Shown: positions 1 to 8,953 of the stretch, in pieces
Position numbering within the stretch: the first letter of the stretch is position 1
Layout: each line of letters opens with the position of its first letter
Source of the DNA: Planctomycetota bacterium
Lineage (GTDB): Bacteria; Planctomycetota; Planctomycetia; Pirellulales; Pirellulaceae
Direction of reading: 5' to 3'
Length of the DNA stretch: 41,715 bases
Assembly (NCBI GenBank): GCA_026692885.1
Contig: JAPLNJ010000857.1
Coordinates: forward strand, 1 to 41,715
Made by a program: the position numbers and the translations under genes
The notes under the pieces: generated by a model
What the model saw: the letters and a program-made list of their open reading frames with translations, nothing else
Told to the model about the DNA's origin: nothing
Database searches by the model: none

Positions 1-265
1 GGGCGGCGCTACGCGGCTAACGCCGCTCCGCACCGCTCTGCCCTGGGCTGTTATGTGTCTGCCCCTATAGGGGCGAAAACTTCTGTATAACGACGAGGGG
101 CAAGCCGGGGGCATTCCTCACATACCAAAGTGAATGCCGACACCTGGAAACACCGTTTGGTGCTCGCAGACAGGGCGGCGACGAGTCAGAGGGAACTGTA
201 TCAACTCGTTGGTGTCGCCCACGTGGGTGCGGATGTGGATGCCTCCGAGCTTCCCTGTACCCCGG
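1..265. other. Intergenic region with a short perfect palindrome
   Basis: No convincing gene is seen. A perfect 14-bp palindrome (GCCCCTATAGGGGC) lies at 61-74. The stretch at 139-171 contains a CACCGTTTGGTGCT motif and resembles 34386-34430. Both copies lie just downstream of minus-strand stop codons. An open frame on the plus strand here is antisense to the regulator gene and looks like a shadow. Confidence 0.5.
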
Positions 266-1621
266 TCACTTCAAGCCATACTTAGCCAGCTTGTCGCGGA
301 AGGTCGAGGACTTCATCTCCAACGAGGCGGCGGCGGCGGTCTTGTTGCCGCCGCAAGCTTCCAGAGCATTTATCAGCAACTGCTTCTCGGCGTACTGCAT
401 CGCAGCTTGGAAACCGCCCTCGGGCAGTCCGCTGGACGGCGTGCCGGCCGGTGCGGGCCAATCAACCCCGCCGACCTCCATTTCCAGCAGCTCCGCCGTG
501 ATGTGGCCACCGCCCAACAGGTAAGCCCGTTCCAGTGTGTGATACAGCTCGCGGACGTTGCCCGGCCAGTTATGGCGTCCCAAGGCGGCCAGCGCAGCCG
601 CATCGAGCTCGCACTTCTGGCCTTTCGCGATCCGCCGCAACAGGCGGTCGGTCAACGCCGGCAGGTCCTCTAAACGATCCCGTAGCGGCGGCACGCGGAT
701 GCGCAGCACGTCGAGCCGATAGTACAGATCCTGACGGAACGTGCCCTCCGCCACTTTCTCCAACAAATTCCGTTTCGTCGAGGCGATGATCCGCACGTTG
801 GCTTTGAGCGGCTTCGCGCCGCCCACCCGTTCGAACACTTTCTCCTCGATCACCCGCAACAGCTTGGCCTGTTGCTCCAGAGGGATGTCATCGACATCGT
901 CCAGGTAGATCGTGCCGCCTTCCGCCAGCTCGAAGCGGCCCTTGCGGTGCTGCTCCGCCCCCGTGAAGGAACCGGCCTCGTGGCCGTATAACTCGCTTTC
1001 GATCAGCGTGGCCGGGAACAGATTGCAGCCGACCTTGATGTGCGGGAACGCCTGCCGGTGCGAATGGGTGTGAATGACGTTGGCCAGCAAATCTTTGCCG
1101 ACACCGGTTTCCCCGCACAGCAGTACGTTCGTATCGGTGCGGGCGCAGATCTGGATCATCCGTTTGACGCGCGCCATGGCCTCGGACGCCCCGCTGATCT
1201 CGCGATCAATGGCGGCCGTGGCGTCTTCACGGCTGGGGGCGACTTCTAGCGTGGTGTCGTGTCGTTGCCGTTGGAGGCGGGCGATCACCGGGAACAGATC
1301 TTCGTTTCGGAAGGGTTTGGTCACGAAATCAAAGGCACCCAATTTCATCGCTTCGACGGCCACCGGGATGCTGCCATAGGCCGTCATCATAATCACTGCG
1401 ATATCGGCCAGCGGCCCGTGCTTGAGCCGCTTGAGCAACTCCATGCCGTCGAGTTTGGGCATTTTGACATCGGTGACCAGCACGTCGAAGACTTCGCGTT
1501 CCAGCAGTCCCAACGCCTCCTGGCCGTCGGCAGCGGTCACCACCTCGTGGCCCTGGCCCATCAAATCATCGGCCAACGTCACGCGTTTGATCTTTTCGTC
1601 GTCCACGACCAGGATTCGCAT
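266..1621 (-). CDS. Sigma-54-dependent NtrC-family response regulator
   Basis: This 451-residue cytoplasmic regulator should be phosphorylated by the kinase encoded 2 bp upstream and then activate sigma-54 RNA polymerase. The receiver domain (about 1-120) has the acidic pair D7-D8, phospho-acceptor D51, T80 and K102. The AAA+ domain (about 142-375) has Walker A GETGVGKD at 170-177. A Fis-type helix-turn-helix ends the protein (about 415-451). The open frame extends 44 codons further upstream, but that part lies inside the kinase gene. The ATG at 1621 begins a typical receiver (MRILVVDDEK). Two motif variants stand out: the sigma-54 contact loop reads GSFTGA (217-222) instead of GAFTGA, and Walker B reads YLDDVDD where FLDEI is usual, so the catalytic glutamate is an aspartate. 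Target genes are unknown. Confidence 0.93.
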   Translation of the reverse strand: MRILVVDDEKIKRVTLADDLMGQGHEVVTAADGQEALGLLEREVFDVLVTDVKMPKLDGMELLKRLKHGPLADIAVIMMTAYGSIPVAVEAMKLGAFDFVTKPFRNEDLFPVIARLQRQRHDTTLEVAPSREDATAAIDREISGASEAMARVKRMIQICARTDTNVLLCGETGVGKDLLANVIHTHSHRQAFPHIKVGCNLFPATLIESELYGHEAGSFTGAEQHRKGRFELAEGGTIYLDDVDDIPLEQQAKLLRVIEEKVFERVGGAKPLKANVRIIASTKRNLLEKVAEGTFRQDLYYRLDVLRIRVPPLRDRLEDLPALTDRLLRRIAKGQKCELDAAALAALGRHNWPGNVRELYHTLERAYLLGGGHITAELLEMEVGGVDWPAPAGTPSSGLPEGGFQAAMQYAEKQLLINALEACGGNKTAAAASLEMKSSTFRDKLAKYGLK

Positions 1622-1623
1622 AG

Positions 1624-2922
1624 TTACGCCTTCTTCAAGGGGCCGCCGGCCAGCACCTCGGATCGCCGCAGGATGACGGTGAACGCGGTCCCTTCGTTCA
1701 AGTTGCTGCGGACTCGAATACGGCCGCCCATCTCCGAGATCAGCATCCGGCACAAGCCCAGTCCCAGGCCCGTCCCGCCGGACTCCGCGCGGGTGGTGTA
1801 GAACGGCTCGAAGATCCTTTCAAACTGCCCGCGTGGAATCCCCACCCCGGTGTCGGAGACCTCGATCGCCACGTCGCCCGGCACCATGTCCTCCTGCCTC
1901 CCGTGGGTCAGCGTGCGAAACGTAAGCACGCCGCCCTTGGGCATGGCCGCAATGGCGTTCATTCCCAGATTAAACAAAACCTCCTGCAACGTGTAGGGAT
2001 CACCACGTACCCACGGTACGTCCGCCAGTTCGGTGCGGATGGTGATATTGGGTGCGTGATGGGCTTCCAGCAACGGCCACGTCGCTTCCACGGCGGCATT
2101 GACCGACGTGTCCTGCAACTCGATGCCGTGGGGACGGGCGAAGGCCTGGACCCGCTTGGTCGTCTTCTCGATCCGGTCCAGGGCCTCTTCCATCATCTGT
2201 ACGTACTCGCTCAAACGCGGGTCGTCTTGGACGTGCTCGCCAATGCGGCGGAGACAGTTCTGCACGCCGTCCAGCGGATTGGCGATTTGATGCCCGATGC
2301 CGGCCACCAACTGGCCGATGCCCAGCATCTTTTCCTTTTGCCGAATCTGATCGTGGGCGCGATCCACGTAGGCTCGGATCGAGGTGGCAAAGTAGATGGC
2401 AATCCACAAGGTGCTCGCAAAGGCCGCAAACAAGGTCAGCAGATAGAGGCTGCCCAGCGGCGGTACCGGTTCCTGGGAGAAATACAGGGGGAAACGCGGA
2501 ATCCAACCCAGATACTCGAGCCACAGGCAGCCGCCCACCAAGCCCATCGTCAGTACGCCGAACAAGTGCGCCGTTCGGCCGCGCAGGTACATGCCGGCGA
2601 TGATCATGGGCAGCACGAAGTAGAACAGGAACGGGTTGCGCGGCAGGTCGGAGAAAACCAGCAGCAGCGACAGCGTGAGCACGTCGGCCAGGATCTGTCC
2701 CACAATATGCCGATCGACATTCCCTTCGCCCGCGTCCCATTCGCGCAACGTCAGCCAGAAGGCCAGATTGCCGACGGCCATCGCGGTCGCGACCACCAAC
2801 AGCGGGCCCGGCTCACGCACGACGCCCAACGCCCAGGCCAAGCCCACAGCTCCAACCACCAGCGCGCACGCCAGCCATCGCAGTTGCACAAACCAACGGG
2901 CACCTTCGGTAGGCAGTTTCAT
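1624..2922 (-). CDS. Membrane sensor histidine kinase
   Basis: A 432-residue sensor kinase that would autophosphorylate and pass the phosphate to the NtrC-type regulator beginning 2 bp downstream. Residues 1-185 form about six membrane segments with very short loops and no large periplasmic domain, so the signal is probably sensed in or near the membrane. The H-box (GHQIANPLDG) gives phospho-acceptor H211. The HATPase_c domain has the N-box around N322, DTGVGIP at 357-363, FEPFYTT at 371-377 and GTGLGLGL at 383-390. The two genes form a tight minus-strand operon, kinase first. The stimulus cannot be read from the sequence. Confidence 0.93.
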   Translation of the reverse strand: MKLPTEGARWFVQLRWLACALVVGAVGLAWALGVVREPGPLLVVATAMAVGNLAFWLTLREWDAGEGNVDRHIVGQILADVLTLSLLLVFSDLPRNPFLFYFVLPMIIAGMYLRGRTAHLFGVLTMGLVGGCLWLEYLGWIPRFPLYFSQEPVPPLGSLYLLTLFAAFASTLWIAIYFATSIRAYVDRAHDQIRQKEKMLGIGQLVAGIGHQIANPLDGVQNCLRRIGEHVQDDPRLSEYVQMMEEALDRIEKTTKRVQAFARPHGIELQDTSVNAAVEATWPLLEAHHAPNITIRTELADVPWVRGDPYTLQEVLFNLGMNAIAAMPKGGVLTFRTLTHGRQEDMVPGDVAIEVSDTGVGIPRGQFERIFEPFYTTRAESGGTGLGLGLCRMLISEMGGRIRVRSNLNEGTAFTVILRRSEVLAGGPLKKA

Positions 2923-2944
2923 CTTCGCGCCGGGGAAATAGGGA

Positions 2945-3163
2945 TTGGTCCAGCCGCTGGTATTCTACCGATTCGCCGGCATCATGCGCGAGGGGCGGAC
3001 GCGGATCCAGTGGATGCGTACCTTTCCGCCCCAGCCGCAGACGGCATCGCGGGCGGCCGCGCAGTTGCTGGCGAAGGTTCCGCAGCTGGAGCAGCAACTC
3101 CACGATTGGCTCGTCCCTACTGAATCGGTGCCAGCAGACGGGCGATCCGCACGGCGACTTTGA
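2945..3163 (+). other. Possible short ORF or decayed gene fragment (TTG start)
   Basis: This 72-codon frame sits in the gap between the kinase and PLD genes and overlaps the PLD 3' end by 47 bp. Third codon positions are mostly G or C, as in real genes here, and the composition looks protein-like (an Arg/Gln-rich stretch followed by a leucine-rich helix). There is no good ribosome binding site, an in-frame stop lies just upstream at 2939, and no family is recognised. It could be a relic or chance. Confidence 0.2.
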
Positions 3164-4550
3164 ACCAGAATGATTTCCGAGCCAGATCCTCCGGCTTGGC
3201 CAGTTCGCACTCCGCAAAGTCACGTTCGAACATCTTCCACACGTCTTCGGCGAAATCGTGATCGTCGACCAGGATGGTGATCTCGAAATTCAGCCGAAAC
3301 GAACGATTATCCAGATTCGCGGTGCCCACGGCGGCCAAGTCGTCGTCCACCAGGATCACCTTGTGGTGCATGAAACCAGGCTGATAGCGATAGATCTTGA
3401 CCCCCACCTGCTCGGTTTCTTCCAAGAACGAGAATCCCGACAGGTAGATCAGCAGATGGTCCGGGTTGTTGGGAAGCACGATCCGGACATCGACGCCGCG
3501 CATCGCCGCCAGCTGTAGGGCGCAGATGACTTGCGGATCGGGGACGAAGTAGGGACTGGCGATCCACGCCCGGTGCCGAGCCGCATTGATCGCCTGGACA
3601 AAGAACAGGCTGCAGGTCTCTAGCTCGTCGGCCGGTCCGGTCGGGAGCACCAGCACATTATGTCGGCCGCCCTCAGCCGGGCGAGGATTCCAGTCCAGCG
3701 GCGGCACCTCGCGGGTGGCCCAGTACCAATCCTCGATAAAGGACAGCTGGACCGCGTGCACGGCCGGCCCAGCGATGCGCACGTGCGTGTCGCGCCAGGG
3801 GCCGATGCGGGAATTCCGGCCCATGTATTCGTCACCGACGTTCAGTCCTCCGACATAGGCCAGGCGTCCGTCCACGACGACGATCTTGCGGTGATTGCGA
3901 AAGTTGATTTGGAACCGGTTGCGGAAGCCCTTGGTGGTGTAGAACGGCCGCATCTGCACGCCGGCCTGGATCAATTCCCGGATGTAGGCGCGGGGCAGGG
4001 AATGGCTGCCGATCTCGTCATAGAGAAAATAGATGCGCACCCCTTGGGCGGCCTTCTGGAGCAGCTTGGCCTTCAACTCGCGGCCCAGCGCATCGTCCTG
4101 CACGATGAAGAACTGTACCAGGATATAGTCCTGGGCCGCATCGATGCCCTCGAAAATCGCCTGGAACACGGCCTGCCCGTTAATCAGCAGGTCCACGCGG
4201 TTGTAGTGCGTGAACGGCATCTTGGCCAACCGTTCAAATACCTGATGATTGTGCGTCTCGGGCTGCCGCAGCAGACCGTCCGCTTGGGCCCGCTGGCCAG
4301 CCTCCTGCACCACACGTTGGATTTGCAGGGCTCCCACTCGGCGCGAGTCGGCGTAGCCCCGGAATTTATTGCGGCCCAGGACCCAGTACAGCGGCAGACT
4401 GATGATGGGGAACATCACCAGCGACAGGGCCCAAGCGATGGCCCCCTGGGACGTTCTGGCGCCCATAATCGCGTGGATGGCAGTCACCACGCCGAGGACT
4501 TCCGCGGCCGTCACGGCGAAGCCTAGCATCCCAAGCAAAACGGTTGACAT
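3117..4550 (-). CDS. cls: Phospholipase D family cardiolipin synthase
   Basis: This 477-residue membrane enzyme most likely condenses two phosphatidylglycerol molecules into cardiolipin and glycerol. Two N-terminal membrane segments (about 5-30 and 36-58) match the PLDNc region of bacterial cardiolipin synthases. Both HKD catalytic motifs are intact: H220-x-K222-x4-D227 (NHRKIVVVDG) and H395-x-K397-x4-D402 (HHKVILVDD). Length fits the ClsA type. It lies downstream of no obvious partner, 194 bp from the kinase gene, and is probably transcribed alone. The start at 4550 gives a typical hydrophobic N-terminus. A related PLD transferase with another headgroup preference remains possible. Confidence 0.9.
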   Translation of the reverse strand: MSTVLLGMLGFAVTAAEVLGVVTAIHAIMGARTSQGAIAWALSLVMFPIISLPLYWVLGRNKFRGYADSRRVGALQIQRVVQEAGQRAQADGLLRQPETHNHQVFERLAKMPFTHYNRVDLLINGQAVFQAIFEGIDAAQDYILVQFFIVQDDALGRELKAKLLQKAAQGVRIYFLYDEIGSHSLPRAYIRELIQAGVQMRPFYTTKGFRNRFQINFRNHRKIVVVDGRLAYVGGLNVGDEYMGRNSRIGPWRDTHVRIAGPAVHAVQLSFIEDWYWATREVPPLDWNPRPAEGGRHNVLVLPTGPADELETCSLFFVQAINAARHRAWIASPYFVPDPQVICALQLAAMRGVDVRIVLPNNPDHLLIYLSGFSFLEETEQVGVKIYRYQPGFMHHKVILVDDDLAAVGTANLDNRSFRLNFEITILVDDHDFAEDVWKMFERDFAECELAKPEDLARKSFWFKVAVRIARLLAPIQ

Positions 4551-4851
4551 GATGAGGGTTCCGCCGGGAAGGACGTCGTGTGCGAGTGGGATCTCCGGGA
4601 CGACCGAAACCGTGAGGCAAGACGACTATTTCGAGCGGCCACCACTGCTGTGCACATCTTTGCATCGTCCAAAATCCGTGAATCGCTCTGGTTACGAAGC
4701 TCTGCCTCGTAACCCGCTGGACGCGAGACTCCGCCTCGCAAGCAGGCCGGCAGAGCCGGCAATGCAGGGCGTTCCCAGGCAGAGCCTGGGAACGAGGGTT
4801 TCCAAGATGTTCACAGCAGTGGGAATATATCCCAGTGCATCCAACGCCGAT
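4551..4851. repeat. Intergenic region with GTTCCCAGGC-type palindromes
   Basis: No gene is seen. The stretch at about 4690-4815 is a chain of short inverted repeats. It includes GAAGCTCTGCCTCGTAAC-like modules and GTTCCCAGG..CCTGGGAAC near 4769-4794, followed by CCAAGATGTTCAC. A related copy, including the CCAAGATG tail, occurs at about 37705-37766, and a diverged inverted one near 26352-26397. This indicates a dispersed repeat family. It sits between two minus-strand genes and could also affect transcript ends. Confidence 0.6.
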
Positions 4852-5676
4852 CTACAGCAGCGAGTTCAGGTGCTTCAAACTGCGGTCGGCCTGGTCGATG
4901 GTGCCGCATTCGACCGACATCACGATGTCGCGTGGACACTTGCGCACGATGTCGATCACCCGTTTCCAGTCGATGATCCCGTCGCCGCAGGCGCAACCCA
5001 CCGGCGTGCCGGTCACCTTGCCACGCTCCGCTGCGGAATGCTCGACCGTAATGTCCTTGGCATGCAGGTGCACCAACCGATCGGCCACGCGCTCGAGCCA
5101 GGTGTAGGGATCCTGCCCGGCCAGGTAGGCGTTGCCGGTGTCCAGGTTGATGCCGATGGCCGGTGAATCGACCAGTCCCCAAATGCGATCCAGCCCATCC
5201 GGGGTGCGCGAGTACTGGGCATGGCATTCGAGTCCAATCTTCACGTCGCGCCGCTCGGCGACGAACGAGGCCTCACGGAGCGTGTACCGCATCAACACGA
5301 AGTCTTCCGCTTCGGTGGTCCAGGGCGCCTTGAGGCCCTCGTCCGTATTGACGACCGGTGCACCACATTCGGCGGCAAAACGGATCGCCAGTTTCAGGTA
5401 CTCACCGTGGTAGTCGGGCCGGCCCAACGGGCCGTGAGCCTGCAACCCGGAAATCTTCAGGCCCCGCTCGTCGCATAGACGGCGCATGACCCAGGGATCG
5501 TTGAACAGCGAGTAGGTGTGGTAATAGCCCGCCTCGCTCATCAGTTCGCGTCCGAAGTGGACCATCGGCTCCACGTACTCGTAGCCCATTTCCGCCGCTC
5601 GATCCAATCCCCACTCGAACGGCTTATCGTGGTGGCGAGTGGCTTCCAGGTTCATACCGACACTGATCTTGCCCAT
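4852..5676 (-). CDS. Sugar phosphate isomerase/epimerase (TIM barrel)
   Basis: A 274-residue protein of the xylose-isomerase-like TIM-barrel family (AP_endonuc_2 fold). Members isomerise or epimerise sugars, inositols or hydroxypyruvate with a divalent metal. Metal-ligand-type segments typical of the family are visible: an EPMVHFG strand end, GLECHAQYS, NLDTGNAY, LVHLHAKD and a final MSVECG strand. No signal peptide is seen, unlike the exported paralogue at 37877. The start MGKISVGMNLE is preceded by a purine-rich GAAAGGGAAA site. It stands alone between a repeat region and the secreted protein gene, so the substrate is not indicated. Confidence 0.88.
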   Translation of the reverse strand: MGKISVGMNLEATRHHDKPFEWGLDRAAEMGYEYVEPMVHFGRELMSEAGYYHTYSLFNDPWVMRRLCDERGLKISGLQAHGPLGRPDYHGEYLKLAIRFAAECGAPVVNTDEGLKAPWTTEAEDFVLMRYTLREASFVAERRDVKIGLECHAQYSRTPDGLDRIWGLVDSPAIGINLDTGNAYLAGQDPYTWLERVADRLVHLHAKDITVEHSAAERGKVTGTPVGCACGDGIIDWKRVIDIVRKCPRDIVMSVECGTIDQADRSLKHLNSLL

Positions 5677-5705
5677 GATTTTCCCTTTCCTCTTCCCAGT
5701 GAACT

Positions 5706-7004
5706 CTAGGGTGCCGTGACGCGGGCGTGCTCCGCCACGTAACGGTAAGAATACAGCCAGCCGTTGGCAACATACCAGATGTCCTGGCGGTTCGCCACGT
5801 AAGCTAAGTGCGGCAGCAAGGTCGAGCCTTGGATGCCATCGACGCCCGAACGGGAGTCGTACAGCACGCTGTTCTGGAACCGGTCGGGATGCCAGAGGGC
5901 GTAGATTACGCCGCCGGCTTGGTACGCCCGGTCGAAGCCTTCGTTCAGCTCCGCGACGTTTGAACGGATGAACCGTCCCGGCGGATAGCTCTTCTCCAGC
6001 AGTGTGTCATAGCCCTTGGTATTCAGCCCGCCGACACCGTAAAACCGGTGCTTCTCGTGCCACGGCGCGTAGTCCGTGCTCGATGGATTGTCGCCCCAAT
6101 TGAAGCCCCGGAGGAAGAGAAACTCGCCCGCGTCGGTGCTCAAGAGCGTCTCGTCCACGTAGCCGTGCGTCAGGATATGCTCAAAAACATGCTGTCCGTA
6201 CGGGATGTTGTGCAGCCGTTGGAGGATGTCCTCGCGGCAGCCGAGGATCTCGTCCTGATAGCCTCGGATCAGATACGCTTCCGCGTTCTTAGGGTGTGTT
6301 TGCCCGTGCACCGCGGGTTCCCAACTAAAGTCGCGCCGGTCGAGTTCCTCCTGCATGTTGCGCCACGTGCCGTCGCCGCCGGCGCTGCGGCTGTTGATCG
6401 CGATCGAAACGGGCAAGTGAAAGCTCCGGCAGATGTGCAGGGCGGCTTGGTAGTTGTCGGACGCGTCGTCCGTCGGCCCCTGCCAGGCCGCCCCAGGGTG
6501 CGCCCAGGGGTTGCAGCCCCAGTTATCCAACGACAACGTGTACGCCGCCTTCCGCCCGTCGTAGTACTTGGCCACCGAGTCGAACTTGGCGGTTCCCACT
6601 CCGACGAACTCCAACTCGACCGTGTTGCTCGTCTGGAATCCGACCGAGACAAAAGCCTTGTCTCCGGCAGCCTTGTCTCCGGCAACTCTGTCTCCGGCAA
6701 CTCTGTCTCCGGCCCGGTCGAAACGCACGCACTCCAGCCCCTGGAACAACTCAGCGGACGCTGTGCGGGCCAACGGTTTCCACGGCGCGGCCCCCGAGTC
6801 ACGGCGTCGCACGGCTGCGTCGGGCTGAACGTTGGCGAGTTGGAAGACGTAGGTGACGGGATACCGGAAGCCCCACTTGCTCCACATCCCGTGGTCGATC
6901 GAGACGGTGAACCTCGGCCGTGTCAAGGCCGCCTCGGGACTGGCTGCCCGCCCGCCCGCCGACGAGAGTCCCCAGACGATAAGCAAGATCGCAACGCGTT
7001 GCAT
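5706..7004 (-). CDS. Secreted polysaccharide-deacetylase-like protein
   Basis: A 432-residue protein with a signal peptide (about 1-20, ending GGRAA), so exported. The middle region resembles the NodB/polysaccharide deacetylase fold: a strand YTLSLDNWG where family members have an acidic metal-binding pair, and EPAVHGQTHP resembling the second metal-binding histidine motif. The first motif has a single Asp rather than the usual pair, so activity is uncertain. Residues around 100-116 are a low-complexity run of four AGD-type units made by a 15-bp DNA repeat. No carbohydrate-binding module is recognised. A non-catalytic or other hydrolase role is possible. Confidence 0.65.
   Translation of the reverse strand: MQRVAILLIVWGLSSAGGRAASPEAALTRPRFTVSIDHGMWSKWGFRYPVTYVFQLANVQPDAAVRRRDSGAAPWKPLARTASAELFQGLECVRFDRAGDRVAGDRVAGDKAAGDKAFVSVGFQTSNTVELEFVGVGTAKFDSVAKYYDGRKAAYTLSLDNWGCNPWAHPGAAWQGPTDDASDNYQAALHICRSFHLPVSIAINSRSAGGDGTWRNMQEELDRRDFSWEPAVHGQTHPKNAEAYLIRGYQDEILGCREDILQRLHNIPYGQHVFEHILTHGYVDETLLSTDAGEFLFLRGFNWGDNPSSTDYAPWHEKHRFYGVGGLNTKGYDTLLEKSYPPGRFIRSNVAELNEGFDRAYQAGGVIYALWHPDRFQNSVLYDSRSGVDGIQGSTLLPHLAYVANRQDIWYVANGWLYSYRYVAEHARVTAP
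6655..6713 (-). repeat. 15-bp minisatellite inside the deacetylase-like gene
   Basis: Nearly four tandem copies of a 15-bp unit (plus-strand form GTCTCCGGCAACTCT or GTCTCCGGCAGCCTT) at 6660-6674, 6675-6689, 6690-6704 and a partial fourth copy. Because 15 is a multiple of three, copy-number change would keep the frame and add or remove five residues (AGD-containing units). Confidence 0.9.
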
Positions 7005-7503
7005 GACAGAGACTCCAGGTAGAGAGACTCCAGGTATGGTGCCAGTCGTCGGGCGATCTTGAAGGAGTTCACGGGCTGTGTCAAGAGCACGAGGTTAGCG
7101 CCACCCAGCCAGCCCCGCGGTCCGTCGCGAACATTGTACCACAAACATCTCTGATTCCCAACGCTGGCACGATCCGTCATACTGGCCCGTGTGACGTGTG
7201 TCGGCCACCCACGCGTCGGCCAGCGATTGCGTTGCGACCGGCTCGGCAGGAACCTGAGCTTGGCCGCTTGAAATGCCGTATTGAGTCACTGTTTGGGTCC
7301 CCAGGTCATATTCTTAGCACGGATGGCAGAGCCGGGGCACGGATGTCTTTCTCGTTCGGTCTTCATCCGTGCTCCGGCTCTGCCATCCGTACTAAGAACG
7401 TAAGAAAAGTTGGACGTGGGCTAGGTCTGGCAGCCTGCCTGTCGAGGTCCGGTCTTTCACTGGCCAGCTTCGTCCTCCCCTGCGTTCAATCAAGGAGCAC
7501 ACC
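7005..7503. other. Divergent intergenic region with one large hairpin
   Basis: No gene is seen in these 499 bp between divergent genes. It contains a 12-bp direct repeat (GAGACTCCAGGT) at 7011-7022 and 7025-7036, just upstream of the minus-strand start. It also holds a dispersed repeat from about 7267, annotated separately at 7311-7398. Promoters for both flanking genes should lie here, but no clear sigma-70 pair was found. Confidence 0.6.
7311..7398 (+). repeat. Large palindrome, hairpin family A copy 1
   Basis: Arms 7311-7345 and 7364-7398 match at 33 of 35 positions around an 18-nt loop, TCTTTCTCGTTCGGTCTT. A second copy at 35904-35979 keeps almost the same loop and stem (ACGGATGGCAGAGCC). 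A further 45 bp on one side (from 7267, TGCCGTA..CACTGTTTGGG) also recurs beside copy 2, but inverted. This is a dispersed element and not a simple terminator. There is no T-run after the arm. Confidence 0.85.
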
Positions 7504-8820
7504 ATGTCCTCTCCAGCCCCCACAAACAACCAGTCCGATCCTTCCCGGCGAGATTTTCTGAGGACCTCCACGGCAGCGGTCGGGGCGGCCATGACCGCGG
7601 GGCTTGCACTGGCCCGCAGTGCCCATGCCGCGGGCAGCGATATCCTGCGGGTCGGCCTGGTGGGCTGCGGCGGTCGCGGCGCCGGGGCCGCCGTGAACGC
7701 GCTCAACGCGGACCAGAACGCGAAACTGGTGGCGCTGGCCGACGTGTTTCCCGACATGCTCAACGCGGCTCGGGCGAACCTCAAAAAGGAAAAACCCGAG
7801 CAGGTGGCGGTGGACGATGACCACTGCTTCGTGGGCTTCGACGCCTATCAGAAGGTCATCGAATGCTCGGATGTGGTGCTGTTGGCCTTGCCCACCTATT
7901 TCCACCCGATCTACCTGAAAGCCTGCGTCGACGCCGGAAAGCATGTGTTCTGCGAGAAAATCCACGCCCTCGACGCGCCCGGTGTGAAGCTCCTGCTGGA
8001 AGCCGGCGAAATCGCCAAGCAGAAGGGTCTGAGCATCGTTTCCGGCCTCGCCTGGCGTTACCACACGGGCGTCCGGGAAACCATGCAACGCGTCCTGGAC
8101 GGAGCCTTGGGGCAGATCGTGACGATCGAGGAGACCTGCAACACGGGCTCACTCCGCTCACGCCACCGACAGCCCGGCTGGAGCGAGATGGAGTACCAGC
8201 TCCGCGACTGGTACAACTTCAACTGGCTGGCCGGTGATCTGCCCGGGTTGAACATGGTGCACAACCTGGACAAAGCCGCCTGGGCGATGCGCGAGGAACC
8301 GCCGCTGCACGCCTGGGGCATGGGCGGCCGGCAGACCCGGGTCGGCCGCGAGTACGGCGACGCTTGGGATCACTTTGCCGTCGTGTATCAGTATGCGGAC
8401 GGGACGCGGATGTATGCCTACTGCCGCCAGCAGGACGGTTGTCTGACCAGCATCGCCGACCGTTTTACCGGCACCAAGGGCAGTTGCGACCTGCTGAATT
8501 GCCGCATCGACGGCGAGCACAAGTGGCGTTACGCGGGGCCGGACTGCAACCGCTTCGACCTGGAGCACGTGGCTCTGTTCAATGCGATCCGCCAGAGCCA
8601 GCCCGTCAACAACAGCCTGTACATGGCCCGCAGCAGCCTGCTGGCCATCATGGCCACCTGGGTCTGCTACACCGGCCAGTTGATCACGTGGGACCAGGCG
8701 TTGAACTCCAAGTACGTCCTCGCGCCGCCACGGCTGGCGCTGGACGCCGATCCGCCGACCAAGCCCGACGCCCAGGGCAACTACTCCCTACCGCACCCCG
8801 GCCTTACCAAGTTCTCTTGA
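7504..8820 (+). CDS. Tat-exported Gfo/Idh/MocA family oxidoreductase
   Basis: A 438-residue NAD(P)-dependent sugar dehydrogenase-family protein. The N-terminus has a Tat signal (SRRDFLRTS, then a hydrophobic stretch ending at AHA, about residue 43), implying export fully folded. A Rossmann start follows (VGLVGCGGRGAG, about 52-63), and the family motif VFCEKIHA stands in place of the usual EKP. The C-terminal alpha/beta domain has the WNWL-like and HNLDKAAW segments common in the planctomycete exported branch. AAGGAG lies 7 nt before the ATG at 7504. The histidine in EKIH replaces the usual proline. The substrate is unknown, and no pathway partner is adjacent. Confidence 0.92.
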   Translation: MSSPAPTNNQSDPSRRDFLRTSTAAVGAAMTAGLALARSAHAAGSDILRVGLVGCGGRGAGAAVNALNADQNAKLVALADVFPDMLNAARANLKKEKPEQVAVDDDHCFVGFDAYQKVIECSDVVLLALPTYFHPIYLKACVDAGKHVFCEKIHALDAPGVKLLLEAGEIAKQKGLSIVSGLAWRYHTGVRETMQRVLDGALGQIVTIEETCNTGSLRSRHRQPGWSEMEYQLRDWYNFNWLAGDLPGLNMVHNLDKAAWAMREEPPLHAWGMGGRQTRVGREYGDAWDHFAVVYQYADGTRMYAYCRQQDGCLTSIADRFTGTKGSCDLLNCRIDGEHKWRYAGPDCNRFDLEHVALFNAIRQSQPVNNSLYMARSSLLAIMATWVCYTGQLITWDQALNSKYVLAPPRLALDADPPTKPDAQGNYSLPHPGLTKFS

Positions 8821-8847
8821 GGCGGCTAGTAGTGCTCGCCCAGGGGC

Positions 8848-8870
8848 CAGGGGGTTGCATAGACCCTGGC
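8848..8870 (+). terminator. Possible hairpin terminator after the oxidoreductase gene
   Basis: An inverted repeat, CCAGGG..CCCTGG, lies 28 bp after the stop codon with an 11-nt loop. No T-run follows, so it would be weak or Rho-assisted. It also sits before the convergent end of the three-gene module. Confidence 0.3.
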
Positions 8871-8953
8871 TTTCCGAGAAACCGACTTCGGGCGTGAGCG
8901 GCGGGAGGTGCCCGAACCGAGCATGGCCAACGAACGCGGGGTTCGTCGGCGAT

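Noticed and set aside
1903..3123. A 406-codon open frame on the plus strand
   Set aside because: Antisense to the histidine kinase gene, Gln/Arg-rich composition without domains. Such long shadows are common in high-GC DNA.
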